Assembly (NCBI GenBank): GCA_016169945.1
Contig: JADLSH010000153.1
Coordinates: forward strand, 186,001 to 250,000
Length of the DNA stretch: 64,000 nt
Origin: Trachythela sp. YZ-2020
Taxonomy: Eukaryota; Cnidaria; Anthozoa; Malacalcyonacea; Clavulariidae
Direction: 5' to 3'
Shown here: one piece after another, positions 1 to 11,998 of the stretch
Numbering within the stretch: position 1 is the first letter of the stretch
Layout: every line of letters starts with the position of its first letter
The notes under the pieces: model-generated
Database searches by the model: none
Told to the model about the DNA's origin: nothing
Seen by the model: the letters and a program-made list of their open reading frames with translations, nothing else
Program-made: the position numbers and the translations under genes

Positions 1-66
1 TTCGCCAAAATCACCAAAATTAGGGTTCATTCTTCTTTATTTTTTTGCTTCCTGCTGTGTTCTTCA

Positions 67-485
67 TTATTTGCTATCTTTCTCAGTAGCGGTAGTTTTA
101 CTGAAAGGTTGCAGACGTGCCTTTTCAAAACAAACTGTTTCCAAAGTTTTCTTAGCAGCATTACTTTCTTTCACTCTGGCGTAAATAACTGTACGGACTC
201 AGTATCCGCGCCCCAGGCAGTCACCCTTAACAATCGAGTTGGGTCTATGGGTAGGCAACGCAAATGTTAGCTTGCGAATTAAAGATCAGCTAAATAATTT
301 CAGAAAAATAGGTATCAACCTGGCTAATTCACTTCAAGTTCTATCTTTGTAACCGAGCAAATAAATTTCGGTGCCTGCTATAAAATGCGGATACAAACAG
401 CAGATAACTGGTTCGAACTATCGTCAAGTCTGCTGGCAGGGGATTTACCTAAATTGAGTAACTTCCCTGTGTTTGAAAAGCTCAT
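67..485 (-). CDS. Candidate small two-exon gene, 52 aa
   Basis: A weak candidate. An ATG at 485 opens a 12-codon frame that ends at a donor-like AG|GTAAAT (exon 449-485, phase 1). The frame resumes in phase after a CAG acceptor in an exon at 67-188 ending in TAA. The predicted 52-residue protein begins MSFSNTGKLLNL and has a Lys/Ala/Thr-rich tail (from about residue 14: YARVKESNAAKKTL). It has no family match I can name. The tract before the acceptor is not pyrimidine rich, which weakens the model. It would lie about 330 bases downstream of the stop of the next minus-strand gene. Confidence 0.22.
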
Positions 486-811
486 GTTAGTAGAATTTGA
501 TTATGGTTCTTCCCTGTGCTTCGAGGGCCTCCGGTTTTCCTCACTCCCCCAAAACGGACCTAAAAGGCCTCACACGTTACAGAGCAGGCAAATCATGAAC
601 CACTTACACGGATGGATTTAACCTCGGATGAATTGGGCAATCACACCCTCTGTAATCGACATTAAAAAACTCGTTAAAATCTATCATTATCATGATAATT
701 TATCATTCTTCATCAATTTGATTCGTCATTTATATACTGTACACACTATATGTATGGAAATTACCTAAATCTATTTAGTAAAAATGTTATTATGTAGTTC
801 AAATTATATAT

Positions 812-3800
812 TCAAGCAACCATAGCTGGTCTTTTCTGTCCAATGAATTGATATTCTGTTTCGTACATGTTGGGAACGGAAAATATTTCTTCATTTCCAG
901 CTTCTGAAACAAAATAGGAAAGAAGATAAATATGTAATATATAATAAAGCTTAAAGGCGGCTCATTTGCCTCTCAAGGATGTTTCCTTTGACGTTCTGTA
1001 AGACTAACTTTTCCTTTACATAGTATAGCATCAAAAGAAGATACAGGTAGGGCAAGCAACCAGAAAGCACATTATCATTTCCAGATAAATTTAGGCAACT
1101 TTGGACAAGAAATGGAACATGCCGTTTTGGTTGAACCTAAAAAGGTCCTCCTCCCCTTTTCCTTTCAGAAGTTTCAAACATCCAATCCAAGCACTCTATA
1201 GATTCTGCCGGGAACATCTCTTTTCTAAGCGGCTAAAAATTTAAGTCGTACATATAAAGAGATTCCATTTTCCCGATATTTCGAAGATTTAACTAGCAAA
1301 GACCATGTTACACAGGGCAATCTTTTCTGAAACTTGCAACAAAGCGATGTTAGGTAAAAAGTATGTTTGCAGAGAAATTGTGAGCATGAATCTCGTTCTA
1401 CAGTACTATACGCAGTTACATGTATTTTTCAAGAAATATATTTTCTCACTAAACATGCCCAAAAGGCAACAAAGAGATGAATGAGAATGATAATATATGG
1501 AGCGTTACAACGACCTTAGGATATTTTCATACATCTATTTTCAGTTTTTCACTCACCTCGTTTGTGTAAAGGCCTGGCAACCGGGCAGTCGAACAATTGT
1601 GCTTTCTTTTGCGCAGGTGGGTCAGTAAAGTTGGAGCGAACTTCGGTAGTAAGACCGCTATAAATAGATTACAGAGATGATAACTGAAACTGTACGACCA
1701 CATCGACTACGATACGTTATACATACTGTATTATATATGTATGAATATATAGATGATTACGCAATTCTCCGGGGCACCAGAACGTAAAAATGAGAGCGGC
1801 TATTATAGATTTTTCTACAAAAAGCCACATATATAGTCAACGTAGGTGTTGGTTTTAAACCTTGACTAACCTGTGAGGAACTGGTTTTAATGATTTAGGT
1901 AAACGAGGTATAGTTGTCGCTGTAGGGAACACAATCTCGTCTCTCATTGGTCGATCTGATCTTGGAACAGAATGTGGAGGAAGTGGATTTTCTTTTGAAC
2001 CATGACCCCAGGCCTTTGGATATTCCTCACATTCCCAGAATGTCGCATAGTCCTTTTTGGCGTATTCCCCCAGCTCTTGCCTGCGTATAAGAGAAAAACC
2101 AAATTCAGACACAACAGTCAACAAATATCCCAAATTTGGCATTACAAGTTACAAAGAAGACATAGTTAACAGTAACATATATTCACGATCTCGGTTGAAG
2201 AATAATACTACCTGTAAATATATATATAACAAACTTCGAACATCATTGAAAAGATTTTTCTACATTGTTCAGGCAGGTAGATACTTTAATCAACATCGTG
2301 AATATTGTTTAAAACTGTCTACAGTAGAACCTCACATCAAATATATAGTGAAATACAAGTTTTGAGGGAAACTTTAATGGGAACAAACACACGAGTTTTT
2401 AACCAATTCTTTAATTTCAAATGCCGTCATGCAACTAAGTTAAGAGAGCCTTATACTTCGGTTAGGAAATAATCTAAGTTAGACTTATCAGGAAAATCGT
2501 TAGTAAATTGAATTTTAGTATGATGAACTCAGAAGACAGAACAATAATAATTCCGCAAGAGAAATTATATTATTAGACGAACAGTTTCATTACCATATAT
2601 GGGATAATTGTTTTGTTTATTAACGCAATGACAACAGACTGGATCGCCTACCCCTATTGAGTATAGTAGACGACTTTGACTCACGTGACCACTCAGACAG
2701 TACCAGGGTCTCTCCGAAGCAGGGGTGTGTGGCGAAGGTGAGACCCTGGGAAAGAGGTTGGTATCCCTATTCTTTGATGATTTAATCAAAGAATAATTTC
2801 GACTTACTTATTAAAACGTCTATGATCACGCTGCGTGGTTGTCAAATACATGTCCCCATGATATGACAAGACCCCGCGATCTTTTGGATAATATATACGA
2901 CCTGCAGCTTCCACATTTTGAGTTGATCTTACAAGATCCTATATGAAATGATAGAAAAAAATCAATTTTCAGAAAGACAGAGCTTCTTGAAGGGTTCTTT
3001 AATTTGACACTCTAGAAATATATAAGAGGAATTTTTCGTATTGTGTGATTTTGCGAGACTGCAAAATGTCGTGCTTAGTGATTTGTACATTATTTTGTTG
3101 TTACTTTGGTCTTTCTTTCTGGGATGTTCCAGTGCGTCCTACAATTAAAGATATTCTTGAGCCTTTTTACATTCTGATTAATATATTGTATTTTCTCCCC
3201 GTCACGACTGTGCATATTTTTATCAATTAACAAAGTATACTGGAATCACCCCAATATATAGTGTATATTATATACATGAACTTGTGGTTAATGCTCCTGG
3301 TAACTGCATTGCATTTTCTGCAACTCGCAAACTTTTCGTACGATGAGCAAAGTGATATACGCAAGTACAATACGTACTATATACAATATAATTAGTTCTT
3401 CGCTCGGACATAGACCATAATTTGCAGAATTACTGGAGCATAGCATTATACACGCATAGCCTCGACTTCATTCTGATTTCTTTTGAATTGTTTTCAGTCT
3501 TAAGGCCGATTTCCAGTCCTCGCACGAAGCTCCTCGCACGAAGCTCCTCGCAGCGAGTACTCGCAGACGTTCTGCATGCGAGTGTTTTGCCGCTCGCGGG
3601 AAATAGTTCAAAATTTTGAACTATATTTTACTCGCTGCGAGAGCTCGCAATAATAAACCAATCATAAAACGGCGTGTGGTGGCAACGGAATGACATTCGT
3701 GCGAGTACTCGCAGCGAGCTGCGAGGAGCTTGGTGGGAGGACTGGAAATTCGCCTTTATAGGATGTTTGAAGTCTCTGTCCGTTTTCAAAAGAATGAAGT

Positions 3801-6800
3801 TGAGGTTATGCGTTATATATTGCTTAACGTACGAATAATTCTGCAAATGGTCTATTTCATCAACAAAATATCTTCTGTTCTGCACATGACGTACCTTACT
3901 TGGACCATTAGCATGGTGATCATGTAATTTTGGAGGTTGAAATCTTTCGTTAAACTGTGTTTCTAAAGTGACTTCTGGTTCTCCTTTATATTTGTCTTTC
4001 ATTTCACTGCTTTGATTGCCCATAGTTAGTGGTCTTCTCCAGGGTTTAACCTTTAGCTGTAATATGGAGGAGAAAACAGGTTTATGACACTGGGTTATTT
4101 TTTGTTCAAATGAAGTCCCAAACGGTAATGGAACGTTAAACCAGCAATAATAACCAACCTGCAATTTATACTGTCTATCACTCCTGGCTTACAGTACCCT
4201 ACGATTCTTATGATTTTTTCTCCATTATCTACATGCTTCAAATGCATTAAGCATGTACATATTCACATAAAAACCCCTTATAGATCTAATGATTGTGGTG
4301 TTAGAACTCAGATAAATCAATTTTAGATGGTCAGATATGGTGCTACTCTCAGTAGCTCCACACAAGGCAAGCTGAAAAACTGCTTGACCACAGTAGAAAT
4401 CAAACCTGTGACTTTTGGTTTGCTAGTCCAATGTTCTATCAACTGAGCTACGAGGTCTGAGTTCCTACTGAACTTGGTCGAGTTGCTTTGAATCAGTATA
4501 TATTATATAATATATCTTATGTTCTTAAATCTAATGATTATGAATCTCAGTTTGCCCAATGTGGAGCCACTGAGAGTAGCATCATCAAGATAACCTAGGA
4601 CTAACCGTTGAAATAGCATCTTCAACATATTGTACTTTCAATGATATTGGAGCTTTCTTATAAACTGGTTGAAGCAATGGTGACTGATGAAACTTGCGAT
4701 CATGCGTTGAGCCAGTTGTTGTTACATATGGTGAAGGTTGATGTAATCCTTTGGAAACAGACGGTGGTAGTGGTGCTAATGTTGAACGCTGAAAACAAAT
4801 GGCAAATACTGAGATATGCTTTGGAAACTCTGCAATTTTTAAAGGATCTAGTATTATGGGCTGCGATTGTGAATATAAACTAATTAAGTTTTTGATAGCC
4901 GATTATTTTCATAAAGTTTTAGTAGTAAATCTTAGAGCACTTTTATAGGGGTGTACATTGCATGGAGGCTGATTATAATTCTTATGCCTTGAGATTGCAT
5001 GTGAGAAGAGTTCATTCGAGTTGCTTCTATCAAACAGTGGTCATGTTCCAGGTTCTTGACTGTTTCCTTCTTGCTGGTAGACTTGCCCCAAGTCTGTCTC
5101 TCAAAGAGGTTTCTATTTGGGAGTTAAGCTGCTACGAAACTACAATAGACCAGCAATGATGATAGCATTGGCGAAGTAATAATTAAGTGTTGAATATCGG
5201 CACCGCAAGGCCGCGCAAAGTTGTCAATAAACTTTTGTGCCAAAATCATAATAGGATTCGAATTCCTGCAAGGGAAACAAGTCTGTCTCTCCTCTTCCAA
5301 TTTTCTCGCCCCCGGCCCGCCTTTAAATTCCTCCAATTTGTGTGCCATTTATAAACTCCCAAATATAAACCCCTTTGAAATACAGACTTGGAGCAAGTCT
5401 AGTCTGCTGGGTAACCCTAACTAGTCTATGGGTTCTTCTGAACATTGCGCTGACTGCCACTTAAGTCAGGGCAGTGAGTCAGGGTGACCAAAGAGTTTAC
5501 CCAGTCCCTCTATGGAAAGATGCGCGGGAAAAGGAGGGACTGTGGACAGGTCTATTGAAATTGAAGTTTTCACACTTAATTAAGCAAGGCTCATTGCTCG
5601 AGACTTGCTCATATTTCATATTTGGGCGGAGCAAGTGTTGAGCGAAGACTGTTGTAAACAAATGACTATTTACAGCTGTGTATTAATAATAAAAATAATA
5701 ATTATTTGAACATATTTAAACAGGATATCCTCTTCAGTTATTAGAAACTGCTATCAATGAGGGTTCTGTGTAGAATAAAATACAAAAAATATATAAGCTA
5801 ACAAAGTACATATACAGTACTGTAGGTATATAGTAATATACTAATTACATATTAAAAACATCTATTTGCTACCATACATATTAAAAATATCCATTTAGTG
5901 TTTCATAGGATTGTTAATAAACTTATTAAAAATCTTAGCTCCATTATAATAAAATGAGTGCCGAGCATTCCAGTTTGACCTTTTCTAGAACTATTGTGAA
6001 TAATGGGAAGAATTTTATATGCTTATTGTCACTGTATCTGGTGTTATACTTATGAATGTCCTTATGTCTAACTATTCATGCATTGTTTTTCCATATTATA
6101 AAGCTTGTAAAAATTGTGGTAGAAAACCAAACGATTTATGGAAAAGTATTTCCTTTGTGTAAAGGGTTCAATCTTTAACAAGGGAATAGGTGAAAACACA
6201 ATAGTGTGAATTCCCTTGGCCCTTTATAACAAAGTTTGTAATATCAAACTGACACAAATTGACACAACTTGTTTTTATATTTACAATTAAATCTTGTTGT
6301 ACTGTAAATTACCATAAAGATTCGACATGATTATAGTTGAAAAATTATCATCCTATGTCAAACATATATAATGGAACTACAAATACAATCGCGACACTTG
6401 TTCAAATTTATTATAAACAAAGTTTTCCTTGACTGCAAAATGATCCGAGTGTTACTAATTGACAACTTGCCAAAGGCTTCTCTGAATGCAGGTATGGCAC
6501 TACGATCCTGGTAAAGGTTGGTCAATTCTGAAGACTTGATCATCCACTAGACTTTTCAACAGCATCACAACAAAATATAATTTATACATCATCTGGAACC
6601 ACACAAGATGGTTCTGACACAGAATAAGGTTCAGATGAGAATCTATGCTTGGCCATAATAAACAATAGAAAAATCAAGCTTTCCCCGAAGCCTGTTTGAA
6701 AAACACATAGGATGTCTTTTCCATTTAGGAAAGATATGATTGCTAATAATTGGTAAAGCTCTCACACATTCAAAATACAACTAAAATGTTAGTTTATTAG

Positions 6801-8385
6801 TAACTCATTCCGCCAGTAGATCTGTCAATCAACTATTTCAACCAATCGGAATTTTCTGTTTCTCAGGACACTGGGGGGCATGCGCCCCCCCCCCCGGAAA
6901 AAATTTGAAACTTAGAGCCCCTGAAATGCCATTTCTTGCATTTTGGGAGGCAATTTGTCCGAATTCTGAGAATTATAAAACATCGTATAAAACAAAAATG
7001 TGCAAGAAACAACACATTCAGGAGTTTGAATAAATATATAATTCATAGAACTGGACTTAAACAAAGAAAAGTAGACGGCGAATATTCATGAAGTTGACAG
7101 CAAACTTACCAGTGATCGTAAGCCAAATCACTTCACATTTCACAATTAACAATTTACATCCTTTGAGATATTACAGACTGGACAGTAATGCTTGTAGTTG
7201 TAGGTGGGCTGGTTAATTTTTAATCCTGAACTCCGAATAACAGAACTCATATAAAGCACACATACTAGCACTTTGAACAGTGCTTGGGCAGTGCGGTAGT
7301 AAGTAATGCGATATTAGCAGAATTCATATTAGGGACGGGAAACTCGTCTTAGACGGGAAACTCGTCCCTAATATGAAAACGAGTTTCCCGGCCCTAATAT
7401 GAATTCGGCTATTGCGATAGTAAACATTGCCAAGAAAACCTGGCATATCGGAAATCACTAATATTTATCAGATAAAGTAGTTTATCAGATAAACAACACT
7501 GTATCAATCATTAACAATCCCAAACTCTTGCCGAGACGTCTCGCCTAGTGGGACGAATATTTCTGTGTGTTCATATGGAGTTTTTTCATTCCGCTTGCCG
7601 AGATGAAATTACAATGTTGTTCTATAATTAGCGTTGCAAAACATGTACATTTCATGCAATAAAAAGCATTGGTTTAGCAACATATTTTATGCTTGATTGT
7701 AAAACAAACATAAAACTACGTAAAAATCGGCAAATTAAGCGGCAAAATCGGAAATTTGGATTCTCAATTTCATCCCGGTAGGCTGGCTGGCGTGTTCATA
7801 TGGAATATTTTTCATCCCGCCTACCTATGGTCTCGGCTCACAGAGGCGAGATCTCGCCAAGCGGGCCAGCCCTTTCTCATATGAACATGATGTAAATTTT
7901 TATAGTAAAAGTACTAGGAGGCGAGATCATAGGTAGGCAGACGTCTCGGTAAGCGGGATCATATGAACAGGCCCCTAGTACCTCATGGTTAAACACTCAC
8001 TATTTTTTTACCGAACATCTTGGTAGGGTTATACCCTGCTATTACTGTCACCCTATCATGCAATCAGGCCCCAAACATCAATAAACGGTATAATAGTTAC
8101 TTCTATTAATTTATAATCATTGTCCCTTCTGTAGACAAAAGTCGCAATTTATTTTGGTTGAAAGCCCCATCAACGCCAATAGTGAATCTAATGTTACCTT
8201 AGTAGCATTTAACTCCAAACTTTATGTGGAAAATACCGCTAAACTAAGACGGGCGAACGCTAAATCAATGCCTTTAATAGTTTAAGCGTGTTTACCTTGA
8301 AGTTGCTGGCAGGAAATTCGAAAGGTTCTTCATAAAAATGTGCCTTTTCTGTGGATGTCTCCCCGTTTCTCTCGATAGATTTCAT
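812..8385 (-). CDS. Seven-exon gene, 322-aa Pro/Tyr-rich protein, possibly axonemal
   Basis: The coding sequence was assembled from seven exons: 8296-8385, 4606-4788, 3895-4056, 2808-2938, 1871-2080, 1557-1657 and 812-903 (minus strand). They total 969 nt, which gives 322 codons and a TGA. Every junction has AG/GT borders (donors include AAG|GTACGT, AA|GTAAGTC, GAG|GTGAGTG), and the phases agree throughout (0,0,0,2,2,1). No transmembrane helix or signal peptide is visible. The protein is rich in Pro, Tyr and short charged patches, for example KPWRRPLTMGNQSSEMKDKY (about residues 95-114), YLTTTQRDHRRF (about 176-187), AWGHGSKENPLPPHSVPRSD (about 208-227), and a C-terminus with MYETEYQFIG. This composition resembles the small ciliary microtubule inner proteins, but I cannot name an orthologue and the function is inference. 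Intron 2 carries a SINE and intron 1 (3.5 kb) several MITE-like repeats. The gene structure is well supported; the role is not. Confidence 0.82.
3505..3755. mobile_element. MITE-like inverted-repeat element
   Basis: Terminal sequences GGCCGATTTCCAGTCCTC and GAGGACTGGAAATTCGCC are near-perfect inverted repeats, about 250 bp apart. The arms hold several CTCGCAGCGAGTACTCGCAG-type GC-rich subrepeats. It lies in intron 3 of the seven-exon gene and shows no coding potential. It is probably a non-autonomous DNA transposon. Confidence 0.6.
4310..4460 (-). mobile_element. tRNA-derived SINE
   Basis: The minus strand begins GACCTCGTAGCTCAGTTGAT, which reads like a tRNA 5' half with a Pol III A box (TAGCTCAGTTGAT). 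A B-box-like AGGTTTGATTTC follows about 45 bases on. The rest is unrelated to tRNA. It lies in intron 2 of the seven-exon gene, in the same orientation. The boundaries are approximate. Confidence 0.6.
6865..6965 (+). repeat. Interspersed repeat fragment with a poly-C run
   Basis: It contains GGGGGGCATGCGCCCC followed by a C run, then GAAATGCCATTTCTTGCATT. The same module recurs at 17930-18010 and inside the element at 40852-41372, so it is a dispersed repeat family with at least three diverged copies in this window. It is not coding. Confidence 0.55.
7318..7412. repeat. Perfect short inverted repeat (hairpin MITE)
   Basis: AATTCATATTAGGGACGGG and GACGGGAAACTCGTC are mirrored by CCCGGCCCTAATATGAATT, forming a hairpin of roughly 95 bp. 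It is intronic and non-coding. Confidence 0.6.
7520..7976. mobile_element. MITE-like repeat with TCATATG motifs
   Basis: The left end (GCCGAGACGTCTCGCCTAG) and right end (GCAGACGTCTCGGTAAGCGG) form inverted repeats. TTCATATGGA/TCATATGAAC motifs occur near both ends and internally. It is about 450 bp with no ORF and lies in intron 1 of the seven-exon gene. It is probably a non-autonomous DNA transposon, possibly a composite. Confidence 0.45.
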
Positions 8386-8869
8386 ATTTACAATAAAAAA
8401 ATATTGAACTTATGACAGTTATATCTCAATCAACGACCTATATCTTCTCTGTAAGCTTTTAATTATGAACGTTCTATGCCGTGGTTTTGGTATTTTCTAT
8501 TTTGTATGAGGGAAGTCAAGGAGATTGCTTTGTTTTCATCGTTTAATGATGTTGTCATGGGAACAGGAAGTATATGACAGGACTTCGCATGACATAAGAG
8601 TACACTTTGCAATTTGTTGGGACAATTTCGGGTTACGGCAAAAGTCAAACAAAATAATCAAAATGCACTTTGTCTTTATTTGAAGGAATCATCAGTAATC
8701 TATATTAAATATAAAGTTTACGAATTCTCAATTTCTTATTTTGTGACTGTTCAGTTGTATTAAACCATTTAAACGTCTTGATACAAATTGATTTGCCCAT
8801 GAACGTCCTCATAATATCCACCAAAATCCATTAATACCCTTACCATAATTACACATTCAACTCGGTCGC

Positions 8870-9084
8870 CACTTGTTTCCATCTACCAAACTGACGTTAC
8901 GTCATTTTTTCAACTTTGAAGTAAAGTTAAAAACTTTGTAACTGACCCTAACCCTAAAACCCACCCTAACCCAAAACCTACCCTAAACCTAACCCTAACC
9001 AAATTGATGAAGAAAAATCAAGAAAAACGAATATGAAAATCTTTGAAAATTGCGTAACGTCAGTTTGATAGATGGAAACAAGTG
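8870..9084. mobile_element. TIR element carrying telomere-like repeats
   Basis: The termini are CACTTGTTTCCATCTACCAA and its near-perfect inverse ending GATAGATGGAAACAAGTG. The TIRs run about 32 bp and continue into GACGTTACG/CGTAACGTC. The core at about 8938-8998 is a run of CCCTAA-type units (ACCCTAACCCTAAAACCCACCCTAA and variants), matching the metazoan telomere repeat. The element sits 485 bp upstream of exon 1 of the seven-exon gene. Confidence 0.7.
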
Positions 9085-9333
9085 AAAACCATTGACTCAT
9101 TGAACCACTGGCTGGATTGAACTATGAACGGCCATGTTGTTGATTGCTTTGTGAATTTGTGAGAAGATTCATGTCGAATTTTGCTATAAAATTTTGTAGA
9201 CACTGTTGCAAAACAAACTAAGGAACTTCTGGTACTCAAAGGACAAACTTAACTTGTTTTAAAGCTGGAATTTGACTATAAATACCGAAAATACGTGTGA
9301 TATTGTTCGTTGTTGACTATATTAAATATCGGA

Positions 9334-10125
9334 ATGGAATGCGAGACTTGTAACAAGATATTTTCAAGTAAACGTGTTTTAGTAAGACATCAAGGATACC
9401 ATACTGACGACAAACCCTATGAATGTGATGTTTGTAACAAAATATTTATATATTCAAGTCATTTGGGACTACACAAAAGAACACACACTGGAGAGAAACC
9501 TTTTCAATGTGATGTTTGTAACAAAAGATTTACTCGATTATCGGGCTTAGTAGACCATGGAAGAACACATACTGGCGAAAAACCTCATAAATGTGATGTT
9601 TGTATGAAAATATTTTCAAGGAGAAGTCAATTAGTGAGACATAAAAGAACACATACTGGAGAGAAACCTTATGAATGTTATGTTTGTAACAAAAGATTTT
9701 CCATTTCAAGCAACTTACAAGTACACGAAAGAACACACACTGGAGACAAACCTTATGAATGTGATGTTTGTGACAAAAGGTATTCTCAACTTACTAGCTT
9801 ACAACAACATAAAAGAGCACATACAGGAGAGAAACCTTACGAATGTGATGTTTGTAACAAAAAAATTTCTACATCAAGCAACTTACAAACACATAAAAGA
9901 ACACATACTGGTGACAAACCCTATCAATGTGATGTTTGCAAAACAGGATTTACAAATTCTAACAACTTAACAAGACACAAAAGAGCAGTACACACAGGTG
10001 AAAAACCATATGAATGTGATGTTTGTAGGAAACAGTTTTCAAATTCAAGCCACTTAAAAACACACAAAAGAACACACAATGGAGACAAACCTTATGAATG
10101 TGATGTTTGCCTAAAGATTTACTGA
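9334..10125 (+). CDS. C2H2 zinc-finger protein, N-terminal open part
   Basis: The first ATG in the finger frame is at 9334 (MECETCNKIF). The frame encodes nine complete C2H2 fingers in tandem, of the form C-x2-C-x12-H-x3-4-H, joined by linkers such as HTGEKPYECDVC, followed by the first half of a tenth finger (CDVCLKIY) and a TGA. Fingers 2-7 and 9 have the standard spacing; finger 8 has H-x4-H (HKRAVH). No KRAB, BTB or other N-terminal domain is visible. The array appears intronless. Such proteins usually bind DNA in the nucleus. The stop is caused by a one-base shift: finger sequence continues downstream in another frame. Confidence 0.85.
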   Translation: MECETCNKIFSSKRVLVRHQGYHTDDKPYECDVCNKIFIYSSHLGLHKRTHTGEKPFQCDVCNKRFTRLSGLVDHGRTHTGEKPHKCDVCMKIFSRRSQLVRHKRTHTGEKPYECYVCNKRFSISSNLQVHERTHTGDKPYECDVCDKRYSQLTSLQQHKRAHTGEKPYECDVCNKKISTSSNLQTHKRTHTGDKPYQCDVCKTGFTNSNNLTRHKRAVHTGEKPYECDVCRKQFSNSSHLKTHKRTHNGDKPYECDVCLKIY

Positions 10126-10546
10126 ATCATCCAGCTTAGCACGCCATAAAAGATCTCACACTGGAGAAAAACCTCATGAATGTGACATTTGCTGTAAAAG
10201 ATTTATTCAGTCTAGTTCCTTAATAGTTCATAAAGGAATGCACACAGGACAAAAACCTTTCAAATGTGATGTTTGCAAGAAACAATTTACAACTTCAAGC
10301 TCCTTAGCAAGACATAAAATAACACATACTGGAGACAAACCTTACAAATGTGATGTTTGCAGCAAACGATTCAGTAGATCTAGCTATTTACCAGTACACA
10401 AGATGATACAGCATAGTGGAGAAACACCTTATGAATGTGACGTTTGTAAGAAAAGATTTTCATATTCAGTCTCTTTAGCAAGACATAATAGAACACATAC
10501 TGGAGACAAGTTTGCAACAAAAGGTTTAGTTGATCCAGTTCCTTAG
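10126..10546 (+). pseudogene. C2H2 zinc-finger array, frameshifted continuation
   Basis: Immediately after the TGA at 10125 the finger array resumes in another frame (ESSSLARHKRSHTGEKPHEC). It gives the second half of finger ten and four more fingers: CDICCKRF, CDVCKKQF, CDVCSKRF and CDVCKKRF. One A is missing in the run before AGATTTACTGAATCA relative to the other repeats. A second lesion near 10510 fuses GGAGACAA directly to GTTTGC, losing roughly 16 bases of the expected linker and first Cys. That shifts the end into a non-finger tail (FATKGLVDPVP, stop 10546). Two independent lesions suggest decay rather than a single sequencing error. Confidence 0.75.
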
Positions 10547-10879
10547 CAAGAAATAAAAAGTGCGTTCACAGACATTTATTTTCAATGTTTTTAACATGAC
10601 TGTTATATTTGCAACAAGCAACTTCTTGATTTCAACAGTTTGATACTGAAACAAGGATCATCTACAATTTGATGTCTTCAGTGAAGAACTAGAAATGAAA
10701 ACAGAACCAACATCAATTGTATATATCTGTTCTCTGTGTGGTACGTTTCTAAAGGTTAATTAAAAATTAACTAATTAAAAATTTGTAATAATTAAAAATT
10801 GGGACTAGGCAAATGAAGAATGGATTCATGTTGAGTAACTGTATATTGTAAATTTAATCAAAGGACAAACTGTCATAGA

Positions 10880-11998
10880 TAAAGACACTGTCTTATTATT
10901 TATTTTATTTATTTATTTATTAATTTTACAATCAAAAATAATTGAAGGCGCAGACAACAGGACAAATAGAGTCCCAAATTAAGTCCTGCCATACAAAGGT
11001 GTACAACATTATACTACATATACATATATATATATATACTACATTACTAATTAACACAATGACATATTTACAGAGTTTCACACAATTACAATTGAACACA
11101 AAATTATAATCATTTAGAACAAAATGTTTTCCAAGTCCTTGGCCTATTTACATCAAAGCATGCATTAAGTTTTTGGGTGTAGTATTTATAGAGTTTTAAT
11201 TCCAGCGACTGAACAGAGGGAGAGGATTTAATTTCATCTGGCAAGCTGTTCCATAGGGGTACTATCCTATTGAAAAATAGGTTTCGGAAAGAAGATGATC
11301 TGCAGCGGTTTGGTCTGTATGAATCAGTAGTGCTTAAACGAGTGTGGTGATGAGTAGGATTGACCAGTATATAGTTTTCAGGAGATAAGTCATAATATCC
11401 AGCTTTACATTTATAAAAAAACGAAATGTCTTTTATTTCGAACCAGTAAGAGATAGGGAGTATATCAAGTTGCTTTAAACGGTTGGTGTAAGATGAGGTG
11501 TAGTCTTGAAGGATATATTTGGTCGCTCGTCTTTGGATACCCTCTATTAAAAGAAGGTCCCTAGATGTTGTTTGGGGTGCCCAGATCTCACTACCATAAC
11601 ACATGTGGGTACGAACAAGTGACAAATATAGAGAACGTCGACATTTCACATCAGTTAAATAAGTGCAGTTTCGTCGTAGAAATCCAAGCATGCGGTTTGC
11701 TTTGGAAATGATATTCGAAATATGTGGAGACCATTTCAAATTGTTAGTAATGAGAATGCCAAGATCCTTTTGAGATGTTTTGAAAAAAATCTGTTCAGAG
11801 TCTAGGAAATAATTTGGTGTGTCAATACTCAATAGAGCGCTTCCGCGAAAATCTCATGCCCGAGCATTTTTTCAAGTTGAACTTCAACTCCCAAGTAGAG
11901 GACCATTGACACAGAGCTTGAAGATCTGATTGAAGAACATTGGTATCTTGTGGGTTGTTAATGATGTGATAGCATTTGCTGTCGTCGGCAAACATTGG
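10880..11998 (-). mobile_element. 5'-truncated CR1/Jockey-like non-LTR retrotransposon
   Basis: The 3' end lies at the left, with a (TTTA)n tail at about 10889-10922. The coding remnant is at 11110-11832 (240 residues) and continues in another frame to 11995, which contains the RT catalytic box as FADDSKCYH. The C-terminal part has the usual post-RT motifs (SKANRMLGFLRRN, IQRRATKYIL, FFNRIVPLWNSLPDE). The fingers and palm A of the RT and the endonuclease are absent, so this is a 5'-truncated copy with at least one frameshift near 11833. Confidence 0.85.

Larger units (their letters stand above)
4789..8295 (-). other. Intron 1 of the seven-exon gene, no further exons seen
   Basis: This 3.5 kb stretch is AT-rich. 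I looked for extra minus-strand exons with matching phase and found none that were convincing; exon 1 and exon 2 join in phase 0 without one. It holds the inverted-repeat elements listed at 7318-7412 and 7520-7976, and a poly-C-containing repeat fragment at 6865-6965. Confidence 0.6.

Noticed and set aside
5124..5348. 74-codon minus-strand ORF with a B-box-like GAATTCGAATCC
   Set aside because: No A box at the right distance and no coding motif; too weak for a SINE or gene.
7085..7260. Possible extra exon ending at a CTG|GTAAGT donor in intron 1 of the seven-exon gene
   Set aside because: Frames upstream of the donor are short or stopped, and exons 1 and 2 already join in phase without it.
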